Shown here: in pieces, positions 10,601 through 17,799 of the stretch
Layout of the letters: each line of letters begins with the position of its first letter
Position numbering within the stretch: the stretch's first letter is position 1
Source: Algoriphagus lacus
GTDB taxonomy: Bacteria; Bacteroidota; Bacteroidia; Cytophagales; Cyclobacteriaceae
DNA length: 64,000 nt
NCBI RefSeq assembly: GCF_003583985.1
Contig: NZ_QXML01000001.1
Location: forward strand, 248,001-312,000
Direction of reading: 5' to 3'
Notes under the pieces: model-generated
Databases searched by the model: none
What the model was told of the DNA's origin: nothing
What the model saw: the letters and a program-made list of their open reading frames with translations, nothing else
Translations under genes and position numbers: made by a program

Positions 10601-10796
10601 CTCCAGAGGTAAGAATTGCCTTATTCGGCACACCGTCAAAAACAGTATTTGCCCTCGTGGTAGAATTGGTAAACGGTTCGCAATATGGGAAACCATCTCT
10701 TGGAATAGCGACCTGGGCGTAGGCCTTCCCATCCAAAAGCCATGATAGCAAAAGGATATAAAACAAGAAAAGACTTACCTTTTTTCTCTTCGTCAT
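4611..10796 (-). CDS. Giant secreted lectin/Ig/SprB-repeat protein with gliding-motility C-terminal sorting domain
   Basis: At 2061 residues this is the largest gene in the window. A signal peptide ends near residue 28 (GKAYAQ). Residues about 35-380 resemble an L-type-lectin/concanavalin-like module (CEPF near the start, GDGFSFFLFDGS near residue 118). An Ig/cadherin-like stretch ends near residue 525 (RTVTVTVN). From about residue 639 a super-repeat of about 265 residues recurs: an Ig-like unit beginning ICEGE.A.L.P, at about residues 639, 910, 1175, 1437 and 1704, with two SprB-type units (C.G..G.I.......G....Y.L..G, then PG.Y.V.I.D..GC) between successive Ig units. A PKD domain (WNWNFGDG) sits near 1880-1965, and the T9SS type B gliding C-terminal domain (IIPNAFTPNG to ILIR) starts near 1969. 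It is first in an operon with the abutting PorP/SprF gene. Likely a surface adhesin that binds glycans; its ligand is unknown. Confidence 0.93.
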   Translation of the reverse strand: MTKRKKVSLFLFYILLLSWLLDGKAYAQVAIPRDGFPYCEPFTNSTTRANTVFDGVPNKAILTSGGVDPNGNGVLRLTTNDINQRGWVFVDLPFSSAYGIKTSFEYFAYGPISPNEPGDGFSFFLFDGSIVANDNVAPVNPNEFQIGGLGGSLGYSPLRYSGGNFGGGYGLKGAYMGIGLDARGNWGNQYEGRYGGFANPFEYGSGLSPAFFPRYPNNIAIRGPVDPADVVRDNGMTGNFVGFPALFPSTPIYNSYPFIDGKILFNDPADGAPYTGLPAKYFLSPAQRFTVGAPSRITNCAINGYRKVFIDLRPNGAGKYTISMSMLITTPSGPQVVPIFSNVPYPYTAPQNLKVGFAASTGDRTSFHEIRNVTVEVSSIDPLLAPNPPNLNEKVCFDEDLTFDFDVSLPAQNQFIRCLQLFPTNPGPPNNTPNPNGDPFIGNCGLSGVCVEKCKPENKKIVVPGVGTFESILEDLTDGNFINERNEAKIKFTPEPGFFGTHTIYYNVIDNYGLTSEPRTVTVTVNPFPKIDSTGAIIGPTCNGQNDGNITNVVLKDLIPGYSFTWKDQNGNILPASSYTKSETMVGSYIQATIGVNGINLGKYYLTVNNPATNSACDDTFEFEVKDVRGTPVEVVLDDQQICEGTPVIFNPQLEDPTDAANPKFIWWKDNQKTKPITNGLTEGAVKYQITGPGILTITGLTQSATPLEYFVEVAADPTQNLCATPAGQLKRVQVLVLPPLALSANVLDDLCRVGAGQIVVNASGGFGTYTFSLNGGPFQNSNTFNGLNPGNYTVEVTAGTNCIGTISAEVKGAPALLFDLPKVIQPACGESNGLLEVSFSGGTPAYTLEFLKNGVLVETTNSPTSPKVYQNLSPGNYEIRIKDANSCTKVLTRTLINDVGIPITVAPMVEELCFGDVAKITPAVTTTGSAELKWYKDAGATQEILSSPTPDANGHVFTINSTNQELTVGGLQVGDYKYYLVAKGPGYCPNPPFVASVKVYDPITATSVVTDEICFGAKDGTITVNASGADGKFEYSLNNGPFVSNKVFTGVGPGTYTVNIRSTGNNGCTFQTTATVNGPSAAISVNKPNIIRSSCDLPNGSIENVVVTGGWGNYTAEWRKGSLTGPIVPGGLTEAVGLLTDTYYLIVKDQKGCIASFDFKVDEMPDPIYVIAPVEICAGESVILKPVNTISGSAPTDLEWYKDPGKTQLITNGPDSSDPTISYSIDPLTSNLTITGLSGKNVPYSFYLNVVCTKAIVKGDALVRVVPNPVFSPEPVTCFGGNDGRIVVQSGGDAKYLYSVDGGAPITEAQLEARTFAAKKYSLTVSNEGFCLTSFEVEVKQPIAALAVAPLSKVDPSCGANVGVIRAQVSGGWSPYSVTLFKNGTSVNTQTIQGPTYEINNLSPGQYYVRITDAEGCAVNSNTITMVYGPTQILVDDAEICEGETAILKPIPNPIPTGAVFEWFKNSALTLPVVSSPNPDANGHIFQIASDGTLSVSGLKSTNSPVTYYVRISGGNSCPGFTAAPKVTVNRLPGLAATIKDEVCFGEKGTITFTGSAGDGTFAYSLDGITFQSSNTFVVNPGIYTGYVKSGAGCLVQLPNLIVKGPVAPLEVNMPSKQDATCNASDGNISFEITGGFNSTYKVETKRNGQLYKTDIVPAGIFSLVNLPSGNYSFTITDTGGCSVTLPSDIQVENIPTPIDSNDDVICEGETATLRPTTTQTGITPIFTWYLNSNGSGQILPGTSNGVTYQIAADGTLSISGLQGRQNPYVYYLKISGTGVCEPPLLPVEVLVYDIPNLRVSNPSIVCDPQGTVDLTKFIEGFDPNIYDYQILSPAGSLMRIDEIGAVNQSGSYQVQNAIKGSNCWSPNQRIQVLIAEEELLPDFNYEADLGGGNFIPNSEAQILEKVNFLDNSIGKVIIWNWNFGDGTSSSEENPTHIYTKKGTYTVTLTTIDEIGCIAVTEKLITVLDDYVIIIPNAFTPNGQKNQYFKPQFRGIASMEVYIFNTWGELIFESKSLETQGWDGTLNGKNAPNGNYVYRAVFQTRSGEKIEKSGVFILIR

Positions 10797-10996
10797 GAGA
10801 CTTCCGCCACCAATTTCCTCAGGTTAAAATTACAGATTTTAAGGTCTTTAACTCGAGTTCTATGTGTTTTTAGGATTTGAAACTACCAGGGCTTAGGATT
10901 GGGGCGAGCAATCAATCAATTTCATTCCTTATCGGGTAACGATCCATTTGCATTTTTCGCTTATCGACGTTCCATAAAACTCAATAATTATACCAA

Positions 10997-11017
10997 AGGC
11001 GCCTGATAGGGGCGCCT
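10997..11017 (-). terminator. Hairpin after lysA
   Basis: A 7-base perfect stem AGGCGCC/GGCGCCT with a 7-base loop lies 6 bases past the lysA stop. The downstream T tract on the minus strand is weak (TTGGTATAATT), so termination here is plausible rather than certain. The rest of 10797-11022 shows no gene and no clear promoter. Confidence 0.5.
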
Positions 11018-11022
11018 CTAGC

Positions 11023-12246
11023 TTAAAAATCCAATATTTCCTGATTTCGGATCAAATCCTCAAAATTTTCACGTTTGCGGATCAACAGCGCCCTTCCTTC
11101 CCAAATCAAAACCTCTGCAGGTCTGAGTCTGGAATTATAATTGGAGGCCATACTGTAGCCATATGCGCCTGCGTTTTTGATCACCAATAAATCCCCTGCT
11201 TTCACCTCTGTCAATTCCCGGTGGGAAGCAATCGTATCCGTCTCACAGATATAACCAACTACATTGTATTTGTTCTTTTTTCCCTCCGGATTGCTGAGAT
11301 TATAGACACTGTGATATGCATCGTACATCATTGGTCGGATCAAGTGGTTGAGTCCCGAATCCACTCCAACAAAGGTTACGCTCGGGGTTTCCTTTACGAC
11401 ATTGGCCTTCACAAGCAGGTAACCGGCCTCACTTACTAGAAATTTTCCAGGCTCAAGCCAAAGCTCGAGTTGTCGGCCATAGTTGGAGCAAAAGTCCTGA
11501 AATGCCTCCCCGACTTTTTTCCCCACCTCCATGACATCCGTGGCAATGTCATTGGGCTTATAGGCCACTTTGAATCCACCACCAAAATCCAAAAACTTCA
11601 GATCTGGAAACTGTAGGGCAGCTTCGAAAAGCACATTCCCTCCTTTCAAAAACACCTCAGCATCCAGAATATCCGAGCCGGTATGGATGTGAAGTCCCTC
11701 GATTTTCAGCTTGTATTTTTTGACCAACTCCAAAATCTCCGGAAGTTGCTCGATGGAGATGCCGAATTTGCTCTCTTTGTGACCTACAGAGATTTTAAAA
11801 TTTCCCCCAGCCATGATATGGGGATTGATCCGAATACAGGATGGAATGGCATTACCATAGGTTTTCCCAAACTCCTCCATCAGCGGAAGACTGTCCAGGT
11901 TGATCATGATTCCCAGCTCTACTGCCTCCTTAATCTCATCAAACCCAACTCCACTTGGGGTATACATGATTTCTCGAGCTGAATACCCGGCAAGCATGCA
12001 CAGTTTGACTTCCTCAATAGAGACCGCATCAACACCAGCTCCTGCTTTTCTGATGAGTTTGAGAATATTGATATTGGAGAGCGCTTTGGTGGCATACTTA
12101 ATTTTCAGCGGGACAGCTGAAAAAGCTTGTTGTAAGATTTTGACCTGATTGGTGATTTTCTCACCGTCATAAATGTAAAGAGGGGTGCCAAATTGGTCTG
12201 CTAATGCAGCGATGGCAACTCCTTGAATGTGCGTAGGATTGGGCAC
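11023..12246 (-). CDS. lysA: Diaminopimelate decarboxylase
   Basis: A 407-residue PLP enzyme of the alanine-racemase-fold type III family that decarboxylates meso-diaminopimelate to L-lysine, the last step of lysine synthesis, in the cytoplasm. The PLP lysine is in YATKA (K54). Further family marks are HTGSD, FGGGF, WLEPGKFLV, the SGLNHLIRPMMYDAYH segment and the catalytic cysteine in CETDT. Length is normal for the family. The start is a GTG at 12246: an in-frame TAA lies 15 bases upstream and no ATG intervenes. A minus-strand TATTTTTG element at 12274-12281 could give a leader of about 21 bases. The gene stands alone and is divergent from the histidine kinase gene. No lysine riboswitch is visible in the short leader. 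Confidence 0.95.
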   Translation of the reverse strand: MPNPTHIQGVAIAALADQFGTPLYIYDGEKITNQVKILQQAFSAVPLKIKYATKALSNINILKLIRKAGAGVDAVSIEEVKLCMLAGYSAREIMYTPSGVGFDEIKEAVELGIMINLDSLPLMEEFGKTYGNAIPSCIRINPHIMAGGNFKISVGHKESKFGISIEQLPEILELVKKYKLKIEGLHIHTGSDILDAEVFLKGGNVLFEAALQFPDLKFLDFGGGFKVAYKPNDIATDVMEVGKKVGEAFQDFCSNYGRQLELWLEPGKFLVSEAGYLLVKANVVKETPSVTFVGVDSGLNHLIRPMMYDAYHSVYNLSNPEGKKNKYNVVGYICETDTIASHRELTEVKAGDLLVIKNAGAYGYSMASNYNSRLRPAEVLIWEGRALLIRKRENFEDLIRNQEILDF

Positions 12247-12273
12247 GAGAAATAGGTTTTAGGATATGAGCGC

Positions 12274-12281
12274 CAAAAATA
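12274..12281 (-). promoter_or_regulatory. Possible -7 promoter element for lysA
   Basis: TATTTTTG on the minus strand matches the Bacteroidota -7 consensus TAnnTTTG and lies 28 bases before the GTG start. No good -33 TTTG is present at the usual distance, so confidence is limited. Confidence 0.35.
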
Positions 12282-12291
12282 CCCAAACAAT

Positions 12292-12322
12292 AAAAAAGGA
12301 AGGCTATTAACCTCCCTTTTTT
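12292..12322. terminator. Symmetrical terminator-like hairpin between lysA and the histidine kinase gene
   Basis: AAAAAAGGAAGG and CCTCCCTTTTTT form a 12-base stem with one A-C mismatch and a 7-base loop, flanked by A on one side and T on the other, so it could terminate in either direction. It lies upstream of both divergent genes, an odd place for a terminator. The rest of 12247-12465 shows no gene. Confidence 0.4.
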
Positions 12323-12453
12323 TGGATTTAGTGTAATTAAGAAACTTAAAAACTTAACGTCAATGTTACGTGAAGGTTTGATTCATAAAAAATCGCTGGA
12401 GTCATGCCTGAGTTAAAACATGTTAACTGGTATTCCTACCCTCCGAATCACTC

Positions 12454-12461
12454 TAAATTTG
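12454..12461 (+). promoter_or_regulatory. Possible -7 promoter element for the histidine kinase operon
   Basis: TAAATTTG matches TAnnTTTG exactly but lies only 5 bases before the GTG start at 12466, so transcription would begin at or just inside the start codon. No clear -33 TTTG is seen. Either the transcript is leaderless or the match is chance. Confidence 0.3.
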
Positions 12462-12465
12462 CACT

Positions 12466-14178
12466 GTGTCCAAACGAAATATCACCTTAATCGTAGCCTT
12501 GATGTCCCTGGCCAGCTTTGGCTTGATGGGGTTTCAATACTATTGGGTGAGTAATGCTATCCGGATCAACCAAGAGCGGTTTGACCAAAATGTCCTTCAG
12601 GCACTTTCTGGCACTATTGCTACACTTGAAAAGGGAGAAGCCAGTGACGTGATCTTGGATCAACTGATTTTAGACTCTGCGCTACAAGAGAATCTATTCA
12701 AAAAAATCGATCCCATAGAGCTTCAGATCCAAGCTTTTCCTGCCTATACCAGGCCTTCCATAGTAGATACCTTTCTTACATCCCCTGCTCCCCAGATGAG
12801 TCCTACCTTCCGGAGAATGCTCCAATCCCGGGGAGTGGATGCAGACGTATTGTCTGAGTTGGAGAATTTTTTCACCTACATGACTCCAGAAGTAGCCTCT
12901 ACGATGTTTACTCCGGATGAAATGGAGATTCTTCTACAAGAGAAAGAACGACAACTTGAATACATCAGCAAAAATCAACGTTATCAGCGGGAACGCACAC
13001 GAGTAGTTTCTCTTTTTCCCTCGCTACAAGCGGAAGTGAATATCCCAGCGGATGCAATGGAAAAAATCAGGAAGACAAATTTGAAAATTGACCTGATGAA
13101 TAAGGCATTTGAGGAATTGGCAGAGGGACAACGTGCGATTACGGATCGTCTGGATACCGGAGCGGTGAGAACCTTACTGAAAACACAACTAGCAGAACGT
13201 GGGATATCGGAGGATTTCGAATTAGCCCTTTCTGGAGACCGTGGGGAGGTTCTTCCAATTGGTCATGTCACTGACTCGTCAAGTTTGCTTAATGATGGGG
13301 TACAGGCTAAGCTTTTTCCAAATGATATTTTAGGAAAAGACAATTACCTCTACGTGTATTTTCCGGAAAAAAACAGCCATGTCTTCCGGCAAGTTTGGCT
13401 TCCAATTTCCAGCTCCATTGTTTTTATTCTCGTAATCATTTTCTGTTTTGTATACGCGATCAAAGTCATTATTCGTCAGAAGGCCCTCTCTGACATCAAA
13501 AATGACTTTATCAACAACATGACTCATGAGTTTAAAACTCCACTGGCTACCGTGAGTTTGGCGGTGGAGGCTTTACAGGACCCAGATCTTTCCAATCAGG
13601 ACAAGTTTCGATCAAGGTATTTGGGAATCATCAAGGACGAAAACAAGCGGTTGGTTTCCCAGGTGGAAAAAGTACTGCAGGCCGCTGCTTTGGAAAAGAA
13701 GGATTTCAAACTTAACATCGAAACGATAAATCTATCCGAACTTCTGGCTAGTACAGTAGACCATATCGGCCTTCAAGTCGAAAAACGCGGTGGAAAAATC
13801 GAATTCCAAAACCGACTGAAAAACCCAGAGATCGAAGGGGATGCCTTTCACCTCACCCATATCTTCAATAACCTACTGGACAACGCCAACAAATATTCCC
13901 GGGAAAATCCAGTAATCCGAGTGGAGGCAAAGGAAGATGGTGATCAGGTGATAGTCAGCATTCAAGATCAGGGAATCGGCATGTCCAAAGATGCGGTAAA
14001 AAAGATTTTTGATAAATTCTATCGGGTACCCACCGGAAATGTCCACGACGTAAAAGGTTTCGGACTGGGGCTTGCATATGTGAAAACCATGCTGGAGGCC
14101 CATAGAGGAGAAATTCACGTACAATCAGAAATCGGAAAAGGAAGTACCTTTATTATTAACCTACCCAAAACACAATGA
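12466..14178 (+). CDS. Membrane sensor histidine kinase
   Basis: A 570-residue two-component sensor. A first membrane segment covers about residues 6-27, followed by a large extracytoplasmic sensor region of about 275 residues that I do not recognise, and a second membrane segment at about 307-332. The HisKA box has the phospho-accepting His354 (NNMTHEFKTPL). The HATPase region carries the N box (FNNLLDNANKYS), G1 (DQGIGMS), F box (FDKFYRVP) and G2 (GFGLGLAYV). No HAMP domain is evident. The start is GTG. The stop codon overlaps the start of the response-regulator gene (ATGA), so the two are translationally coupled and almost certainly cognate partners. The signal sensed and the target genes are not deducible from the sequence. 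Confidence 0.95.
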   Translation: MSKRNITLIVALMSLASFGLMGFQYYWVSNAIRINQERFDQNVLQALSGTIATLEKGEASDVILDQLILDSALQENLFKKIDPIELQIQAFPAYTRPSIVDTFLTSPAPQMSPTFRRMLQSRGVDADVLSELENFFTYMTPEVASTMFTPDEMEILLQEKERQLEYISKNQRYQRERTRVVSLFPSLQAEVNIPADAMEKIRKTNLKIDLMNKAFEELAEGQRAITDRLDTGAVRTLLKTQLAERGISEDFELALSGDRGEVLPIGHVTDSSSLLNDGVQAKLFPNDILGKDNYLYVYFPEKNSHVFRQVWLPISSSIVFILVIIFCFVYAIKVIIRQKALSDIKNDFINNMTHEFKTPLATVSLAVEALQDPDLSNQDKFRSRYLGIIKDENKRLVSQVEKVLQAAALEKKDFKLNIETINLSELLASTVDHIGLQVEKRGGKIEFQNRLKNPEIEGDAFHLTHIFNNLLDNANKYSRENPVIRVEAKEDGDQVIVSIQDQGIGMSKDAVKKIFDKFYRVPTGNVHDVKGFGLGLAYVKTMLEAHRGEIHVQSEIGKGSTFIINLPKTQ

Positions 14179-14870
14179 GCAAGGCCAAACTATTAGTTGT
14201 AGAGGATGATCCGAATCTCGGAGATATCCTTCAGGAATACCTGCAAATGAAAGGCTACGAACCGACCCTTTGCCGGGATGGGGAAGAAGGCTGGAATAAA
14301 TTCAAAAAAGATAAGTACGACCTCTGCTTATTGGACATCATGATGCCCAAAAAGGATGGCTTCACTTTGGCAAAAGAAATCAAGAAAGTTCAGGAAGACC
14401 TCCCCATTCTTTTTCTAACTGCCAAGAACCAAAAAGATGACATCATCGAAGGACTGAAAATCGGCGCTGACGATTATTTGACAAAGCCGTTCAGCATGGA
14501 AGAGTTACTGTTGAGAATCACCGCTATTCTCAGAAGAACCCAAAAATCAACAGAAGTTTCCCCACTCAAGACCTACACTTTCGGAGACTTTGTCCTTCAC
14601 TACGATGAGCAGTTTATTGAAGGTCCCGGGGGAAAGCACAAGCTGACTTCCAAAGAAAATGAGCTTATCCGTCTCCTTGCATCAGAAATCAACAAGCTGG
14701 TCAACCGCAGCCATGCGCTCAAGCAAATCTGGGGTGATGACAGCTACTTCAACGCCCGCTCCATGGACGTTTACTTGAGCAAAATCCGCAAAATCCTCAA
14801 GGACGATCCCAAAGTACAGATCATCACTGTGCACGGGGAAGGGTTTAAGCTGATTGTGGGAGAAGGATGA
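14175..14870 (+). CDS. OmpR-family response regulator
   Basis: A 231-residue DNA-binding response regulator. The N-terminal receiver domain (about 5-120) has the acidic pair ED-D near residue 10, the phospho-acceptor Asp54 (LLDIMMPKKDG), the Thr/Ala switch (FLTAK) and the conserved Lys in YLTKPF. The C-terminal winged-helix domain (about 135-230) has the OmpR/PhoB pattern LTSKENELIRLL and the RSMDVYLSKIRKIL recognition segment. It overlaps the kinase gene by 4 bases and is followed by a strong terminator at 14914-14947, so the pair forms a two-gene operon. Its regulon cannot be inferred from position: neither neighbour is obviously a target. Confidence 0.96.
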   Translation: MSKAKLLVVEDDPNLGDILQEYLQMKGYEPTLCRDGEEGWNKFKKDKYDLCLLDIMMPKKDGFTLAKEIKKVQEDLPILFLTAKNQKDDIIEGLKIGADDYLTKPFSMEELLLRITAILRRTQKSTEVSPLKTYTFGDFVLHYDEQFIEGPGGKHKLTSKENELIRLLASEINKLVNRSHALKQIWGDDSYFNARSMDVYLSKIRKILKDDPKVQIITVHGEGFKLIVGEG

Positions 14871-14913
14871 TTGGAGTAGCCAGATCAAGACCTACAGGTC
14901 GAATGAATTACTC

Positions 14914-14947
14914 AAAACCCCTGAATGGATTCAATTCAGGGGTTTTT
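14914..14947 (+). terminator. Intrinsic terminator after the two-component operon
   Basis: AAAACCCCTGAAT and ATTCAGGGGTTTT form a 13-base perfect stem around a 7-base loop, ending in five T. It lies 43 bases past the response-regulator stop. With its A tract it may also work for the convergent epimerase gene on the other strand. Confidence 0.9.
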
Positions 14948-15027
14948 ACTTTCAAAGGGTTTATTTCGAAACTGACGGCAGGAAAAAAATGACTCCCAAA
15001 CATCCTTGCCTCCTAACTTCCCAACAT

Positions 15028-16038
15028 TTACACCAACTCCGCCCCGATCCCCGGTCCGTCCGGAAAAGTCACTTTTTCAGGAGTAATCCTTACTCCTTTT
15101 GCAGGATCTTTTGCCAAAAGCATCGCTCCGTCCATATCGACATAGTCCAGTAGCGGAGCAATGTGGGCAATAGCTGTAATTCCGACGGAAGATTCCGTCA
15201 TACAGCCGACCATGGTTTTCATGCCGAGTGACTTAGCTTCGTGAATCATCCGAAGTCCCGGAGTGATGCCTCCTGCCTTAACAAGCTTGACATTAATGGC
15301 ATGAAATAGGCCGTGGCATTTTTTCACATCACTCTCCACGATGCAGCTTTCATCGGCCATAACGGGAAGTTTGGAATACTTGAATACCTCCTTCATTCCT
15401 TCCAAATCGTCTTTTCCCAGTGGCTGCTCCATAAATTCCACTCCCAGTTTGGCCAATTCTTCAGAGTTTCGGATCGCTTGTTCAGCGGTCCAGGCGCAGT
15501 TGGCATCGATTCGGAAGACAGAGTCGGTGTGCTTTCGGAGTTCGCGGACGATTTCGAGATCATTGCTCGTTCCCAGCTTGATTTTATAGATCGGCCAGTC
15601 AACTTCCTTCATTTTGGAAACCATTTTCTCCACTGTATCGATCCCAATGGTGAAGTTAGTCGTGGGAATATGAGAAGGATCCAAGCCAAGGTATTCGTAG
15701 AGTTTTTGACCTTTTTTCTTGGTAAAAATATCCCATGCCGCCAAATCCAAGGCACATTGGGCAAAAGGATTTGCTTTGAAAACTTCTTTTCCCAACTCCC
15801 ATAGGTCCTCAGGGGATTTCCATTTGCCTGATTCAACCACCGGACGGATTACCTCCAGACAAGCCGTCATATTTTCAATCGTAATTCCATAAAAGGGATT
15901 GGTAGTGGACTCACCCAAACCGAATAATCCATTTTCCTCCAATTTGACGATCAGGGTATCCTGAATATCCCTACTCTGGTGAGCAATGGTAAAGGTGTGC
16001 TTGAGAGGAAGGTCAAAAATCTGGTAGCTTAACTTCAT
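15028..16038 (-). CDS. Dipeptide epimerase (L-Ala-D/L-Glu epimerase type)
   Basis: A 336-residue enolase-superfamily enzyme. It has the muconate-cycloisomerase-type barrel with the paired catalytic lysines in YKIK (K152, K154), metal ligands D178 (IDANCAW), E204 (EQPL) and D229 (ADES), and the opposing lysine K251 (NVKLVKAGG). This set and the C-terminal DMDG motif match the dipeptide epimerases that interconvert L-Ala-D-Glu and L-Ala-L-Glu, a step in murein peptide recycling; the exact dipeptide specificity cannot be read with certainty. It is a monocistronic minus-strand gene convergent with the response regulator and divergent from an M14 peptidase gene, which could also act on peptides, although that functional link is only positional. 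Confidence 0.9.
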   Translation of the reverse strand: MKLSYQIFDLPLKHTFTIAHQSRDIQDTLIVKLEENGLFGLGESTTNPFYGITIENMTACLEVIRPVVESGKWKSPEDLWELGKEVFKANPFAQCALDLAAWDIFTKKKGQKLYEYLGLDPSHIPTTNFTIGIDTVEKMVSKMKEVDWPIYKIKLGTSNDLEIVRELRKHTDSVFRIDANCAWTAEQAIRNSEELAKLGVEFMEQPLGKDDLEGMKEVFKYSKLPVMADESCIVESDVKKCHGLFHAINVKLVKAGGITPGLRMIHEAKSLGMKTMVGCMTESSVGITAIAHIAPLLDYVDMDGAMLLAKDPAKGVRITPEKVTFPDGPGIGAELV

Positions 16039-16218
16039 GTGTCTAAAGTTTTTTTACATAAGGCCACATGTAATCTCACATCACTTACAGCCCCTCTACT
16101 TTGTGTCTCCTGCAATTTGCTCGATTTCATGGCATGATTTTTTGGGCTTCGGCAAAAATACACGGATTTATTTCACCCGAATGGCTAGTTTTAAAATCGT
16201 TTGATCCAACCTGTTCCT

Positions 16219-17691
16219 ATGAAAATTTCATCCATAATTGTCCTTCACTTATTCTTGATCTTATCCCTGAGCACCCCACTTTCAGCTCAGGTTACCTATT
16301 CACAGGTTTCCCTTGGAAAGTTGGAATCTGCATTTGAAAAATATAAAGAACCAGCAATCACACACCGGCGGTTTAAGCATGCAGATATACAGCCTTTGAT
16401 CCGGAAGCATTCCGGAGCCTTTCAAATCGAGAAGTTGGGAGAATCTGTCAACGGAAAAAGCATTTCCAGCATGAGTTGGGGCGATGGACAGACCAAAGTC
16501 ATGCTCTGGTCTCAGATGCATGGAAATGAAAGTACGGCAACAATGGCACTTTTTGACCTATTCAATTTTCTGGAAGCTTCCGGGGATGAGCACGGGGAAT
16601 TGAGAAATCTCTTGAAGTCAACCCTCAGCTTGAAATTTATCCCGATGCTTAATCCCGATGGAGCAGATGGTTTCAAGCGTCGAAACTCTCTGGATATCGA
16701 TCTGAACCGGGATGCCATATCGCAGATTTCTCCCGAAGCCGTAATCCTGAAAACTGCCCGGGACAGCTTCGCGCCTGAGTTTGGATTCAATCTTCACGAT
16801 CAGCAGATCTATTACAATGTGGTCAATACGCCAAAGCAAGCGACGATTTCTGTATTGGCCCCGGCCTATAACCTGGAAACCGAAGTCAATGAGGTACGTG
16901 GCCGCGCGATGAAAACCATTGTCGGAATGAATGAACTCCTGCAGCAAATGATTCCCGGACAGGTTGGAAAATACGACGATGCATTTGAGCCCAGAGCATT
17001 TGGAGACAATATCCAAAAATGGGGGACCAGCACAATTTTGATCGAATCGGGTGGATATCAGGGTGACCCGGAAAAGCAATACATCCGAAAGTTGAACTTT
17101 ATGATCATCCTCAACGCGCTGCATCAGATAGCAACCAAAAGCTATGAACAGTACACCACGGAGCAGTATTTTGCCATTCCGGACAATGGGTTTCAGCTGA
17201 TGGATTTGATCATCAATGAGATGCAAGTCAAAGTTCAGGACAAATTGTACCCGCTTGATTTGGCAATCCGACGCAGAGAAACCGATTCCAATGGATCTTA
17301 TTTCATGACCGGATCTGTGGAGGATTTGGGTGACATGCAGATCTTCTTTGGTTTTGAGACGCTGGACGCGACAGGCTTGGTACATACCGAAGGGAAATTG
17401 TATCCGACCGCTTTTGATGGGATCAAAGACATCTCCCAGGAAAAGGCCTTGGACTTGCTGCGTCAGGGTTTTTTGGCCGTCAAAGTAAAGACGGGGGAAG
17501 CGAGACAAATCCATGACTTACCCGTTTTGGTTTTAAAAACCACCGAGAAATTCTCCGGAGGTTGGATGACAGGTGCCACTCCCAACTTTTTCCTTGCCAA
17601 AGACGGAGTTCTGAAATTTGCAGTGGTCAATGGCTATCTAATCGATTTGGAAAATCCTAAAAAACAGGAGTTTCGAAACCGGATTTTCTGA
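16219..17691 (+). CDS. Secreted M14-family zinc carboxypeptidase-like protein
   Basis: I place the start at the ATG at 16219, which gives a 490-residue protein opening with a typical signal peptide (MKISSIIVLHLFLILSLS.., cleavage near residue 24 after LSAQ); a TTG 18 bases upstream is possible but would spoil the signal peptide. The M14 metallopeptidase zinc ligands are present: H101 and E104 in MHGNEST, and H193 in FNLHDQ. The catalytic glutamate is E276 (LIESGG), and NPDG and RxN substrate-binding features lie between (LNPDGADGFKRRN, DIDLNRD). The C-terminal half (from about 310) is an extra domain I do not recognise. It is probably a periplasmic or secreted peptidase acting on peptides or murein fragments. 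A terminator follows at 17716-17742. Confidence 0.9.
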   Translation: MKISSIIVLHLFLILSLSTPLSAQVTYSQVSLGKLESAFEKYKEPAITHRRFKHADIQPLIRKHSGAFQIEKLGESVNGKSISSMSWGDGQTKVMLWSQMHGNESTATMALFDLFNFLEASGDEHGELRNLLKSTLSLKFIPMLNPDGADGFKRRNSLDIDLNRDAISQISPEAVILKTARDSFAPEFGFNLHDQQIYYNVVNTPKQATISVLAPAYNLETEVNEVRGRAMKTIVGMNELLQQMIPGQVGKYDDAFEPRAFGDNIQKWGTSTILIESGGYQGDPEKQYIRKLNFMIILNALHQIATKSYEQYTTEQYFAIPDNGFQLMDLIINEMQVKVQDKLYPLDLAIRRRETDSNGSYFMTGSVEDLGDMQIFFGFETLDATGLVHTEGKLYPTAFDGIKDISQEKALDLLRQGFLAVKVKTGEARQIHDLPVLVLKTTEKFSGGWMTGATPNFFLAKDGVLKFAVVNGYLIDLENPKKQEFRNRIF

Positions 17692-17715
17692 GTGTTAAAT
17701 GTCCTAAAGATTCTC

Positions 17716-17742
17716 AAAACCCGCTATTCAGGCGGGTTTTTT
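17716..17742 (+). terminator. Intrinsic terminator after the M14 peptidase
   Basis: AAAACCCGC and GCGGGTTTT form a 9-base perfect stem with a 7-base loop, then more T. It lies 25 bases past the stop codon. Confidence 0.9.
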
Positions 17743-17799
17743 GCTCTTTGGATTGACTGGAATTAGCGCTAACTTCAATCAACACTTTCCCCCGTCAAC

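Noticed and set aside
4611..10796. Many plus-strand reading frames of 60-140 codons inside the giant gene, and similar ones inside other genes
   Set aside because: They are opposite-strand shadows of strongly coding minus-strand genes with clear domains; none shows a recognisable protein or start context.
12247..12465. Lysine riboswitch upstream of lysA
   Set aside because: The likely leader is only about 21 bases and the whole gap shows no conserved riboswitch helices; a lysine riboswitch needs about 170 bases.
14854..15153. Plus-strand reading frame of 99 codons after the response regulator
   Set aside because: It crosses the response regulator's end, a strong terminator and the opposite-strand epimerase gene, and its translation resembles no protein.
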